Origin: Hydra vulgaris
Taxonomy: Eukaryota > Cnidaria > Hydrozoa > Anthoathecata > Hydridae
Assembly (NCBI RefSeq): GCF_038396675.1
Contig: NC_088934.1
Coordinates: 2,748,501-2,812,500, forward strand
Reading direction: 5' to 3'
DNA length: 64,000 bases
This document shows, one piece after another, positions 21,160-32,672 of this stretch. The stretch's first letter is position 1; the number at the start of each line of letters is the position of its first letter. The notes beneath the pieces are model-generated. The model was not told the DNA's origin. It searched no databases and saw only the letters and a list, made by a program, of their open reading frames with translations. The translations under genes and the position numbers were made by a program.

Positions 21160-22286
21160 TTTCAAGACTATAATGCACGACCACATATGTGCTTATCAAA
21201 TCATTAAATTGAAATGGTAGTTTTTTATAAACTAAAACTTGAATTTATGATTTTTGGCTGTAGCCAATACATAATTGAATTGGTAATTAGGTCTTTATAT
21301 AAAGTTTATACAGATGTGTATTTCAGTATTACTAAGTCAGCTAGTTGCCTGATTGTTGTAATTTTCTTGTTTTGGATGCTCATTTTAACTTCAATTCTTC
21401 CTTCCAAAGCCTTCTGAATTATTCAACCTCTGATTATCGACAAATTTATTAAAATATTGATATACAATTATAGAATTTTTGCAAACTTTACTGCAACGTG
21501 TCAATAGCAACTCAATAAAACTCTAATGTTTTTTTTCCTTTCCAATTCACTGAAGTGAATTTGTTTGCCACTATTGAAAGTAATTGCTCTCCTTCAGTAA
21601 ACAACCTTGAGAAATTAATTGATCAAATCTATTTTTAATGCTGTAAATTATAATTAATACCTTTATAGTAGAAAGGTTTGTAATGCTCAAATAAATTATA
21701 TACCGTCGTTGTTGCTTCTGTGTTTCGTCTGATATACCTAGTATAAATAGTTCGATTTTCTTGGATGACGGTGAAATGGTTTTTATTTTAATATCTTTTT
21801 TTATATCAATGTTTCTTATATTTTTCAATATTTGGAAAACCAAATCAGCAAGCGCTAAGGAAAGTCATCTTTTCATTTGGTAAATTATTTAAGAAGCTGA
21901 TTCAGATTTTAAATTTTATCTAAACTAAAAAAAAAATTGATAAATAGTTAATTTTATTTTTACATCCCCTAATTCTTTTAATAAATAACAGAATTTCTGT
22001 TAACGATTGCTACGCCAACTCTAATTCTAGTTATCCAGTATCTTTTTATAACACTTTGATCTAATGGCCTACTTTGTTACACAATATTCTATGTATTCTA
22101 TATTCTCCAATATGTTTTCCAAAATGTTTTTTTGTCCTTCTAAATGTTTAACAAATAAACATATTTCTGCCATGGTTTTTATAGTAACATGACTAACAAA
22201 CTGTATAAACTTTTGTGATACTTATTACCATGTTTGTAGAGTGCTCTTGGTTTGCGAAAGCTTTCAATCGTTTTGCAAAAGTTCGT
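21160..22286. other. No recognisable gene
   Basis: AT-rich. Short frames at 21214-21417 (plus) and 21571-21843 (minus) show no domain or homology I recognise. Confidence 0.35.
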
Positions 22287-22724
22287 GTTAAGACCAGAGC
22301 CGTGGCTAGGCTTCCCCACACACCCCAATTGGGGGAGGGCAGCATTTTTAGGGGCCCTTTGTGAAAGTTAAAAACATTTTTTTGTATTTTTTATAAGAAA
22401 AATATTTAAATATATATTGTTACAGTTACTATTAATAAAAAAACTTGGCCTTTTAATCACGACATTACCTAAATTAGTGTAAAAAAAGCAATAACATTTT
22501 TCATGCAAAAAAAAAAAAAAAGTTTAATGCTCCCGTTGTTAGTTTTTTATATCATAAAAAACAAACAATAAAAGAAGGTTTGCAAAAATTTACAATTATT
22601 TTTCGTTAGTTTTTCACGATATAATTATTGGTATGTAAAAAGTGAAAGTGAAAGGGAAGTGGTGCCACTAAGAGAAAAGAAAAAGCTGCAGCCAGGGAGG
22701 AAATCACAAATTACCCCAAATTAA

Positions 22725-25230
22725 TACATTTTTTGAAACCAGTAGTTCAGCCTGGAAGTATTTCGATACCAAAAAAAACTACAAATAATTCTGATTGTCA
22801 TTATTTGAATACTAGAGTAGAGTCAGATAGGTTGATATGCGAGTCTACATCAAATGGCATAGCAATTCCGCCTATTTTTCTCAGTGATAATCCTTCTGAA
22901 TGGCCAGATAATGTTTCTGATGCACATAGGTGTGACATAGTTTAACGTGGTTTCAAAAAGATTGAAATTGATTTTTCATATAATTTAGAAAAGATCACTG
23001 AATTATTATAATCACAAGATGAAGAATGGAGAAATCTTTGAACGAACATGGCTCATATATTTTTTGAATTGCAATAAATTGTTTTGTTTCTGTTGCAAAC
23101 TTTTTGGGATAACTTCTTCAACATTCCGACAAGAAATGAACTCTTGGGAAGGCCTATCAAAAAAACCTAAAGAACACGAAACATGCAGTACACATTTCAA
23201 TTGCTTTGAACAATGGATGACTTTACAAAAAGGTTAACTGATATTTTTTTTAATTTATTGCTTTGTTACTTTTTTTTTCTTAATTAATTTTTTTTTCCTC
23301 AATTTTGGTAATGCAGGCATTACAAATCAAGCTACCATAGACGAGCAACAACAAAAGTTGCTTCATAAAGAGTGGATATTTTGGAGGGCTGTGTTAGAAA
23401 GGATACTGGACATTACCTTATACTTTCTGCAAGTAATCTTGCATTGCGTGGTTAAGTGTTGGTTCAAAGAGCAATGTAAACTTTCTTGGGGCGTTTGAAT
23501 TACTGGCTAAGTATGATACCGTTCTTAATGAGCTTATGCAAATAATTCAGGACAAAAAAACCAAGGAGCACTACTTGAGCAATGACACACAGAACGAGTT
23601 GATTAGACTTTTAGCCAAAAAGATTGAATCCAAAAATCTTTCTAAGGTAAAAAAAGCAAAATACTATTCTATTATTTTAGATTGTACGCCAGACGTTTTA
23701 CACAAAGAACATCGAGCATTATTCTGCAATTAGCAACATGTGCTCCTAGAGTAGGTATCAATATTTCCAAAAATTTCTTTGAATATCTCACAGTAAATGA
23801 TACCACTGGAAAAGGGTTTTTTGATGCATTTTTAAATCAGGCAAAAAATTGAGATCTAAATATTTTAGACTGTCGAGGTCAATCTTATGAAAATGGTGCT
23901 ATTATGAAAGTAAAAGTAAAAGGTGTTCAAGCAAAGTTTCTGGAAATGAATCCTAAAGCCTTATATGTTCCTTGTGCAAACCATTCATTCATTCTTGTTA
24001 TTGTTGATGGTGCACTGTCATCCATCAGTGCAATTTCTGTTTTTGGTGTTCTTTCAAGGTTATATACACTCTTTACATCGTCTCCTCCGCGATGGGAAAT
24101 TTTAAAATTGTGCGTAGCAATTTCTGTCGAACCACAATCAGATACCAGATGGGAAAGTAGAATAAACTGTGTTAAACCACTTGGCTATTATTTAAAAGAA
24201 GTCTTAGAGGCACTCGAAAGATTGGAAGAACATGCCTTGGAAAAGAGAGATGGGGCAACAGCAACAAAAGTACGATCACTGACTAAAATATATTAGAACA
24301 TGGCTTTCTTATTATCAATCATTATTTGGTATGACGTTTTATTTCAAATCAACAAATCAAGTAAACTGCTTCAGTCTTCTGCAACTTTTCTCGACATATT
24401 TTCTAGTTAAATAAAGGCAACAAATGCATTTCTTTATGAGTATCACAAAAATGGATTTTCTGACGCACGCATTAGTATTGGACATTGAAATGGTTTTTCC
24501 GATAGTGCGTTCACGAAATAAAAATCTATTTATTCATACGAGTGTGTTGATCACACTCGGCAACCTGAACATTAGTATATAGCAGATTTCTTTTTGCCAC
24601 TAATTGATACGCCAATCGTATCAGTAAAAGAGTGTTTTGAATTGATCAGCATTGTCACAAAGCTTAATAACTTTCTTTACCGATCTGTAATGAAAATTAT
24701 GTCTGTATATTGCAAAAGTTTGCAAATAAAGCTTGGTGATATAGATTCTGATGATTTAGAAATGGAGTTAAAATGATTTTTCATAGTTATAAAGGAGAAA
24801 AAAATGCACTCCTAAAATCTACTCATGACTTCATAATCTACAAAGAAGAGCTGCAAGAAACTTATCCCAATCTAGTTATTGCGTTACGAATCATTCTTAC
24901 TCTACCAGTTACTGTTGCAAGTGCAGAACGTAGCTTCAACAAGTTAAAACGAATTAAAACATTTCATAGGTTAGTATAAATAATCTTGCTTATACATAAA
25001 TACATGTAGCTATATTGCTTTGTATCTTTAAATAGTCAACAATGGTCAATGAACGCTTTTCTTCCTTAGCAATGCTGTCAATTGAGAACGAGGTTGCAAG
25101 AAATTTAAGTACATAAGAACATGTAGCTATATTTCTTTGTATCTTTAAATAGGTCAACAATGGTCAATGAACGTTTTTTTTCCTTTGCAATGCTGTCAAT
25201 TGAGAATAAGGTTGCAAGAAAATTAAGTTA
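22725..25230 (+). pseudogene. hAT transposase (TTF zinc finger, DUF4371, dimerisation), degraded
   Basis: Words in order on the plus strand: DNPSEWPDNVSDAHRCDIV, then the TTF-type zinc finger part ERTWLIYFLNCNKLFCFCCK (about 23045-23105), then RVGINISKNFFEYL and GVQAKFLEMNPKALYVPCAN followed by HSFILVIVDGAL (DUF4371 to catalytic core), then SDTRWESRINCVKPL. The C-terminal dimerisation region is LPVTVASAERSFNKLKRIKT (about 24900-24960). The last exon, STMVNERFSSLAMLSIENEV, is present twice. Many stops and frameshifts occur, and an AT-rich intron-like gap lies at 23235-23315. The gene type is the ZMYM/TTF hAT transposase found widely in animals. Confidence 0.85.
24994..25228 (+). repeat. Tandem duplication of 117 bp covering the terminal hAT exon
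   Basis: Units 24994-25110 and 25111-25228 align without large gaps. Each holds a splice-acceptor-like TTTAAATAG followed by the exon for the hAT C-terminal word TMVNERF. Confidence 0.9.
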
Positions 25231-25588
25231 TGAAGGCATAATAAATGAGTTTGCGAGCATGAAAACAAGCCTTTTTTGATGGTTTGCAACGTACTTGTAT
25301 TATCTGCGTAATACATTTACAGTAGTTAAAAAAACTCTATATAACTCACTAGTAAACTCTATATCAATTTAACAATTATATAATATATCTAATTGAATTT
25401 AAGCTTAACTTAATTGTTTTTAGTCTTATGAACGGCGACGTTAAAATATGTCAGGTGCTTTGCTGTTTTGAAGTAAACTGTAAACTTTATCCAATTTTTA
25501 GAAAAAATAAATAAAATGTTGGGGCCCTAATGGCTAGTTTTTTTTTGAGGGGGGCTCCCGACCCACTTGCATTAGCACTGGTTGAGAC

Positions 25589-26152
25589 TCTTGACCGTTT
25601 TCCTAATATGGTGCTTGCGCTATAATACGTTTAGCCACGGTATTTTTCTAAATACAAGAGTTACCCCAATCGAACGTCTTTAATGGAGACAGAAGCAAAA
25701 CACACAGTTTCAAAATAGAAAGAATACGATTGAGTTATTATTTTTTTTTTTAAATAAGAATTTTTGTTCCATATGCAATAAAGAGAAAAACGATTCTATT
25801 TTCATTTGCAATGCAAATAGTGTCTTTTTAAAATACGATTATTTTTAACAAAATACTCTTTTTTTAAAGAAAAAAAGGCATTTGGTATCTAGATAAAATC
25901 TTTTTAAACATCAATGCAATAAAATCACATTTTTATTGCAAACTTAAGGCGAATTTTAAGAACTACAATTAAATTCGGGTAATTCAAACTCCTATAATTT
26001 CAAACATCATTTAAACCAAATAAAGTCTTTGGCCCCGTCAAAATTTTACTTAGATAACAAACTCTTGCAAAAAACAACCTTTAGTTCAGTTGTCATTATG
26101 TAGTTTAAACATTTTTTTCAAAGTCGGACTTCTTTATATCTTTTATTATTCT
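25589..26152. other. No recognisable gene
   Basis: AT-rich with homopolymers. Nothing identified. Confidence 0.35.
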
Positions 26153-26704
26153 AAGGGGCGGATCCAGGGTGTCCCCACTGATGCACGTGCATCAGTCTTT
26201 TTGCACCGTTAAATTTAAGTGTATCTCTTTTTCATTTTTTTTAATAATAAAAAGTTAAAGTAAAAATTAGAATCTGATATTCACAAAAAATGTAAAATTT
26301 GTTTTTAACTCGAAAAAAAAAATTAAATCTATACTTAATTTTAATCACCTCTCTAATTACTTATTCGCGACTGATGCAATTGTTCCTCACTAAATACAAA
26401 TGTGATTGGTTAAAGAAGAAATATTATAGATTTTTTTACATTTTTACACATTTTTCCTATCACTTACAGAAATTTTTCCTAACACTTTGTAGCAAGTGAT
26501 GCAATTGTACTCTAAATCATAAATGATTGGTTAGGAAACAATTTAAACCAATCACTATTTATTAAAAAAACAATTGTGACAGTTGCTACAAACCTTCCGC
26601 AAAAAAAAATAAAAAAATGTTTGAAGTAAGATAAAGAACGTTTTTAATAACTAATCAATTTTGTAGAAAGTTTAGAACAATTGCATCAGTTGCTCCAAAT
26701 CGTT

Positions 26705-26878
26705 CAAAATTTACAAAATTCTGATATGCCACCTGATAAACGTACTTCCTCGTAATTTTTGTCGCGGGACTTTGCTAGTAAATTAAAGTTTCAAAATTTA
26801 CAAAATTCTGATATGCCACCTGATAAACGTACTTCCTCGTAATTTTTGTCGCGGGACTTTGCTAGTAAATTAAAGTTT
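26705..26878. repeat. Exact tandem duplication of 87 bp
   Basis: 26705-26791 and 26792-26878 appear identical base for base, which indicates a recent event. Copy B has only one unit at the matching place. Confidence 0.95.
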
Positions 26879-26889
26879 TAGTACAAATA

Positions 26890-29370
26890 TGAATCTTTTA
26901 GTCTCAAATGCAATCAAGGCTAGACATTTGTCAAATATTCGCAAATATAAAAATTGGTTGTGTGGCTGGATAGTTCAGTTAGTTAGAGCGTCCAACGAAA
27001 AGTTAAAACCCGGACTGTTACGATGCGAGTTCAAATCCTGCCACCACCAACTCAGCGCTACAGTAGCAATTCGATACGCAAAAATGTTGGTCAATAACAG
27101 ACGTTACTTTAGATTAGCCTTAATGACTATTTGTGCCTGTTCCTATGCTAAGCCAACAATATCTTTGGATATAAGAACATTGTACAGAACAATATATAGC
27201 ATGAAAATTCAAAAAAAAAAAAAATTGATAACAGAAGAGTTGGAAATTTTAAATAACAAGAGTCCAGTGCAGCTGTATATTCAGTCTTAAAAATTCTGAA
27301 ATAGATTGTTTTATCCCGAAGCAAGAAGATAGTAAAGATTATGTGCTTTAAGGTAAAACCATATTATTAAAGTTAATGGTGTTTCCAGCTTTATATAAAC
27401 TTTTATATACTCTTTTTTATTTATTTTTACTTTTTTTACTAATTATTTACTTATTTATTTTTTACTTATCCTTTACACTTAACTAGTCCTAAAACTGAAA
27501 CAAATAAAAAACAATTCTCTCATATTTCTTTTACAGAAAAAGTTAATTCTACAAAATATGTAAAAATCTAATCTAAAATTAACTTTAAAAAAAGACAATC
27601 CTTTTATAGAGTTGCCTTTTGAACCTTCTGTAGGTTCTAAAACATTTGAGTGATTCAAATACTTGAGTGAATTTTTTCTGATAACTGAAAAAAAATTAAT
27701 TCCAATAATCAAAACAGTAACAATTCTAGGCAGATATGATCTAGCATTTTGTGGACATTGTGATGATACCAAATGTCATCCTGATATTAGGGAATATTCT
27801 ACAAAAAAGATTGGGAAAAGTTAACTTCATAGAGCTTTGAAAATTTCGTGTTTATTTCTGGTGATCAAATATTAACTAATCATATTTTTTCAAGTCCAAA
27901 AAATACAACATTTATATTAAAAAGGACCCAAAACCAACTTATTGATTCTTGTGGCAAAACAATTGAGGTAGTTTTAATATAAAAATGTTAGGCATTAAAA
28001 TTTTAATTCTTTGTGATAAAGCAGTTGACTGTTCAAAAACTGAACAAATGTCACTTGTTTTAAGATATGTAAATTCAGATAACGAGATTTGCGAGGATTT
28101 CTTAAGATTTATTGATTGCTAGACTGGTACATCTGGTCTTAATCTATCTCTAAATTTACTTAATACAATTCAAGAGGGCAAGGGTATGATGGTGCAGGAT
28201 TTATGGCAGCTGAATATAAAGGAATTGCTTCTTGAAGCTCTTAATCATAATGCTTTGTTTGTTCATTGTGCAAGTCATAGACTTAGTTTAGTTGTAGCAG
28301 CTGCATGCCAAGTTCAAAAAGTGAAAAACCTTCGGTAAGTAAAAGAAATTTATCATTTTTCTAACTTATCTCCTAATCGAAGTAACTGTCTCAAAAAGTA
28401 TTTAAGTCTACAACAGGAAAAAGTTATATATACTTTTCGAACAAGATGGATTCAAAAGCTGAGAGGTCTTGATGTTTTTTTTGATAATTTTATAATTTTT
28501 ATTCATGCTGCAGAGGAAAGATTAAATGAATCATAGTAATACAACTGTATAACTGCTTCCAAAATCTCTTCTTTTTTAAGATTATTACCAGATTTCTCTT
28601 TTATTGTAAGTTTAGTTGAAACAAATCAGTTAATGGATTTTTGTAATTTACTGCAACGCTTTAAACTTAATCTTTTGACATATCCGCGCAGTGTTTTGAA
28701 ATATCTAAAAAATCCGTTATTAGAAAAAAAAAAAAATTGATATACATCACGCTGAAAGGTACACTATTGCTTTTAGTTTGGCTGTAGTCCTGATATCTAA
28801 GAAGTGAGATCTAGACTGTGTAATTTCCAGGTTTACCAGGAAAAATATCCAAAAAATACAGTTAGTGGCTATCTTAAACACAGCATTACCTCCCACTCCT
28901 CCCAATTGAACATCTTATTAATAAGCTAGATAATAGGTTTCCAGAAAATTTGTTTGGCAAAAAATGGCAGTTTGTTTATAAACGTCTAGCAGCAGTTCCT
29001 TAAACTGTACTGTCCAGAATACAAGTGAGGAAACCATGGAAATCAGATTTTTATGAATTTTTAAATTTCTATTCATCTGATAAGCCTCATTTTACTTCAA
29101 TACATGCTAAGTTAGATTTATGGGAATTATTTTGAAAAACCAATCAAATATTCCTCTAACTGTTGCTGGTATTTTAAAAGCCATTGACATAAGAGGTTTT
29201 CCAAATATAAGAAAAGCGTTTTTTATATATTAGGAACAATCCCAATAAAAAATTGTGAATGTGAAAGAATTATTTCAGTTAGACAAAATAGAAAAATAGA
29301 TACTACAAAAGCAATACAAAACAAATTTAGTTATTATTTAATGACATAAAAGCGGCGTCAATCCAAAAAA
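26890..29370 (+). pseudogene. hAT transposase of copy A, degraded
   Basis: First exon words NAIKARHLSNIRK are interrupted by a SINE, then EELEILNNKSPVQLYIQS. After an intron come relics of the TTF region. Next are SLVLRYVNSDNEICEDFLRF-like DUF4371 words (about 28050-28120), then NHNALFVHCASHRLSLVVAA (about 28240-28305) and FRTRWIQKLRGLDVFFDN. The C-terminal dimerisation words NCERIISVRQNRKIDTTKAI end near 29349. Numerous stops make it non-functional. It is the same transposase type as hAT 1 but a different family. Confidence 0.75.
26957..27219 (+). mobile_element. tRNA-derived SINE with poly-A tail and target duplication
   Basis: The head resembles a tRNA (TGGATAGTTCAGTTAGTTAG as A box region, GAGTTCAAATCC as B box) and ends in CCACCACCA at about 27050. 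The body is about 160 bp with an A run at 27211-27224. AAAAATTG precedes it (26949-26956) and follows it (27220-27227). Copy B of the hAT lacks it, which confirms insertion after the two hAT copies separated. Confidence 0.85.
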
Positions 29371-29533
29371 AAGCCGCCGGGGCATGTCCGCCCTACCCTC
29401 GCTACGCTTTTTTCTGTCCCTCCACTTTTTAAATTGACTATACTTAAATCCTAGGGAGATTGGAGGGGGTGGAGGAATGAGCTCTATGAAAAAAATTCGC
29501 ATCTTTCATTTAAAATGCTAGATCCGTATTCTG

Positions 29534-30284
29534 TTAAAGTTGATTCAAATCCATAGATTTGAATATTTCATTATCTTTGAGTGTTTTGAAGTTTTAAAGG
29601 TTCTTTAAATTTCAGTACTCGTGATAGATGCAACCAAATTAGCTCAAAAAAAAACGATACGTAATAAAGTTACTTTGGAAGTAAAGTATAACAAATTAAA
29701 ATAAACAGAAAAGGGTAGGCTGGATAAAGATATAAAGCAAAATAATTTAGAATTCCAAGTATTACCATTGCTTCCAGTAAAAAAAGTTAACAAATATATA
29801 CTATAACCATACATCAGGAGTGACAAAGGAATTTCCAAAACCCATATTACCGCTATCGTGATATAAAGTTGACAGAATGATTCTTCTGTCACTGAAAAAA
29901 ATAAAAGACCCTCTTCAAGAACAGTAGTCATTACTGGTGTTTTTAGTTTACATAAAGTTTGTAATGATTTTGTGTAAAAATTAACTATATGGTAACTGTA
30001 AAAAATACCTCTTGCATGCACTTTTTAATAATTTTTGCCGAGCGAAAATTTAAACTCCTATAATTCAAAACTAAGGTAATTCAAACAGCTGAGATTCCTA
30101 GAGATTCCTTGATGAGATTTCTAGAGGATACAAATTGCGTTAGTTTAACTGTATTTTGTTAAAAAATTGTTTAGGTTCATTCAAAAATGTATTTTTTATT
30201 GAATCAAATTTTAATATGAGCTTAACTCCGTAAAAAAAAATCACAACTATTAACCTCGCTTTCATTATTTTTCTAAATACTGTC
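29534..30284. other. No firmly recognisable gene
   Basis: A plus-strand stretch at about 29640-29780 (words RNKVTLEVKYNKLK and EKGRLDKDI) is reminiscent of the N-terminal helix-turn-helix of pogo/Tigger transposases. It is too short and broken to call. Confidence 0.3.
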
Positions 30285-30286
30285 TA

Positions 30287-31079
30287 ACGGGTGGTTACTA
30301 AAAATCCGGACTAACTTTAACTGATTTTTAAACTCTTCTTTTTTTTTTTTTAATTTTTAAATTTTTCAAGAAGCACCATCTATGATAAAATTATAGATAG
30401 CGCTTCTTGGAATCTGATAGATGCTGAGAATGATTCTGGACACAAAAGAGTGCAAAGAAGTGGTCGTGTGGCCAAAATCATAACCCCCAAGGTAATCAAG
30501 CGTCTGAGAGCTGTATTTAACCACAGCGATTGAGTTTCAATGAGGTAAGTCGGTCAAAAAATTTGGATGCAGCCATTCACATATCATTAAAACTCTTGCC
30601 AAGTACACTGACATCAAAACTTATACAAAACAGGGTATACCTGATCAACAAGAGAGCCAGAATGAGCGAATCAAGACCGCATTGATCATCTTTATCGCAA
30701 TTTTCAAGGAAAATTGGTCATACTTGACGACGACACTTACTTCACGCTGTCGCACTCAACGATAAACTAAAACAACACCTTGTACTCTTGCTACAAAGAC
30801 AAGTCTCCACCGAAAGTTAAATATGGCAAAGAGTGCAAGTTCGAACCCAAGCGGCTCGTCTGGCTACCCGTTTCTGACTAAGGTATTTCCAAGCCATTCA
30901 CTTTTTGGGTTACCTCGTTGTAGAGTTGGTCGAATCCGAAGAAACAGACTGGTTGACAAATTTAATTAAAATGAATAACTAAAACCTATATTTAATGATA
31001 TTTTTAATTAATCTCTACTTTAAAAAGTATGGGAGTAATTGCCCTTGAAAATAAGTCCGGGTTTTTAGTAACCACCCGT
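30287..31079 (+). mobile_element. mariner-like element, internally deleted, with TA target duplication
   Basis: Ends ACGGGTGGTTACTAAAAA (26 bp of terminal repeat, one mismatch) are inverted at 30287 and 31079 and flanked by TA on both sides. A transposase relic inside has words RSGRVAKIITPKVIKRLRAV, LDDDTYFTLSHSTIN (first catalytic Asp) and SPPKVKYGKECKFEPKRLVW. The frame is broken and the part with the remaining acidic residues is deleted, so 793 bp remain. Confidence 0.9.
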
Positions 31080-31264
31080 TATGGCAAGTTAACGTGTAAG
31101 CTTTTATTACTTAACCGCTTTAATATTTACAATCAATAGACGGTTAGTATTAAAGCGGATAAGTAAAATTATAGCTTGCATTATGTAGTAATGAGAAGTA
31201 ATAATAAAGCGTAATATAATTTTTTATTTATTTCATGAAAAATTATGATACGCTTCATTGTACG

Positions 31265-31525
31265 CAAAAATTTCTTGTACTGTTTTTTATTTAATTCATT
31301 TTCAAAACTTTGATTTTATTTACCTCGCCTATATGTACTAAATTTTTTCTTCAGTCTTTAGTTTTTGAAAAACTATTGATAACTTTCTTTTCATACGTAT
31401 GTCAAGAGTACCTATGTCTGTCAATATTTTGTTTCAAAAGTAACTCCCTTCCAGGGATGTTGTTTTTGCAACAATTATTAAATGTGGAAACCTTCTGCAA
31501 ATAAAAAATTAAACTTGGTTACAAC
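31265..31525 (-). repeat. Diverged inverted copy of the 37860-38095 segment
   Basis: Read on the minus strand it runs GTTGTAACCAAGTTTAATTT, TTATTTGCAG, then a coding-like stretch (KVSTFNNCCKNNIPGREL) and ends AATTAAATAAAAAACAGTAC. The plus-strand segment at 37860-38095 matches over its whole length. This copy has lost the reading frame. Confidence 0.8.
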
Positions 31526-31562
31526 AGAGTTCCATTGTTTCGTTTTTTAAGCCATTTTAAAG

Positions 31563-31780
31563 GCGGCTGAGGCGCCGAGGTTAAAGCGTTTGCTTTATAA
31601 GCAGGAGATCCAGGATTCGAAGCGATCTCTGGTCATATTTCGCGCAATTGGTAAGGAAGGGAGCGTAAACTTCCTAGTTAAATGCTCTTCCAATGTTCCA
31701 AATGTTCTGTAACAAAACCGTTAGATCTTCTTGGTGCACCTAAAACAAAAAATTTAAAAAAGTAATAATAATAACTACGC
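31563..31780 (+). mobile_element. tRNA-derived SINE, same body as the 19620 SINE
   Basis: Head: CTGAGGCGCCGAGGTTAAAG (A box region) and GGATTCGAAGC (B box). Body: GCAATTGGTAAGGAAGGGAG, AACTTCCTAGTTAAATGCTC and TTCTTGGTGCACC. The body aligns with the minus-strand SINE at 19620-19818. The tail is A/T-rich with AATAATAATAA. Confidence 0.75.
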
Positions 31781-32320
31781 TCCATCTAAAGTTTAAGGTT
31801 GTCATATAAAAAGGCGATTTTGAGAAATATAAAGTTATCTACTATTTTTAGGTGTTTAAATAGTTCCTCGGAAAGAATAAAGTAGATTTAAATAAAATAT
31901 CAAATAAATTTGGTTAATCCATAATGGCAAAAAATGTGTCACTAAATTAGCAAAATTGGTCATATTTCAAAATGCTGTGAGCCAATTTGTCTTTGTCTGT
32001 TTTCAATTAAATTTTAGGATATTATACAGTATATTTGAATACTTCAATAATTTTCAATAATTTTGTGGGAAGTTTTGAAACTTTTTGGTCTATAAAACAA
32101 TATTTAGAGTGATTCATTAAAGTTTTGTAGTTAAAATGGAGTGAAAATATTGTTGTGAACATATACTGAAAATTTGAAAACAAACACTCTATCCAATTTC
32201 AAATTGATGCATTTTAACTTTTCAAGAGACGCTCAAAATGCAAAGCTGAGAGAAACATAAAAGAAAGTTTTAAAAGTAAAAATCTCAACAAATCTTTAAA
32301 ACCTGAAAATTTGCTAAAGC
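31781..32320. other. No recognisable gene
   Basis: AT-rich, no open frame or repeat of note. Confidence 0.35.
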
Positions 32321-32626
32321 CAGGGGTGGATCTAGCATTTTAAATAGGGATGAAAGATTTTTATCAACTAACCGCCCATCCCCGAGCATTGGCAGAGCGC
32401 CCTAGGCGGCACTATTTTAGGGGCGTCAATTTTTGATTCTTTCCTATTCTTGATAGGCACGGTATGTAAAGTAATGTTGCCTAAGGTTAGGTCTCCATTT
32501 CTGGATTCTTTCCTTTTCTTGATAGGTATATTTTTTTTGTAATTTTTGTCATATTTTTTCATTAAAGTTTAATTAATATAATGAAATAAGTTCTCTCCCT
32601 GAATCACACTCTCTCTCTCTTTATAT

Positions 32627-32631
32627 ATGTA

Positions 32632-32669
<38 letters not shown>
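32627..32669. repeat. (TA)n microsatellite
   Basis: Mostly uninterrupted TA units with a few TG, next to a short CT run. It marks the deletion point in hAT copy B. Confidence 0.95.

Positions 32670-32672
<3 letters not shown>

Larger units (their letters stand above)
22295..25580 (+). mobile_element. hAT transposon 1 (8-bp target duplication)
   Basis: Left end CAGAGCCGTGGCTAGGC, right end (inverted) CAGTGCTAATGCAAG. The 8 bases before it (GTTAAGAC, 22287-22294) and after it (GTTGAGAC, 25581-25588) match at 7 of 8, the expected hAT target duplication length. Both termini carry GGGGCCC-containing GC-rich stretches. The interior is a degraded hAT transposase gene. Confidence 0.8.
26153..29533 (+). 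mobile_element. hAT transposon copy A (plus orientation)
   Basis: The left end AAGGGGCGGATCCAGGGTGT and right end ...TGCTAGATCCG match the ends of copy B (32321-35731) in opposite orientation. About 600 bp at the left (26153-26740) matches 35731-35100 inverted, and the similarity continues through the first exon. A SINE and an 87-bp tandem duplication are later changes in this copy. No clear 8-bp target duplication is left. Confidence 0.75.

Noticed and set aside
26957-27050. tRNA gene
   Set aside because: A and B boxes are present, but the anticodon arm cannot fold properly, an extra stretch is inserted, and a SINE body with an A tail and target duplication follows.
29644-30021. 125-residue hydrophobic open frame on the minus strand
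   Set aside because: It has no recognisable domain. Its hydrophobic look follows from T-rich DNA, and faint pogo-like words lie on the other strand.
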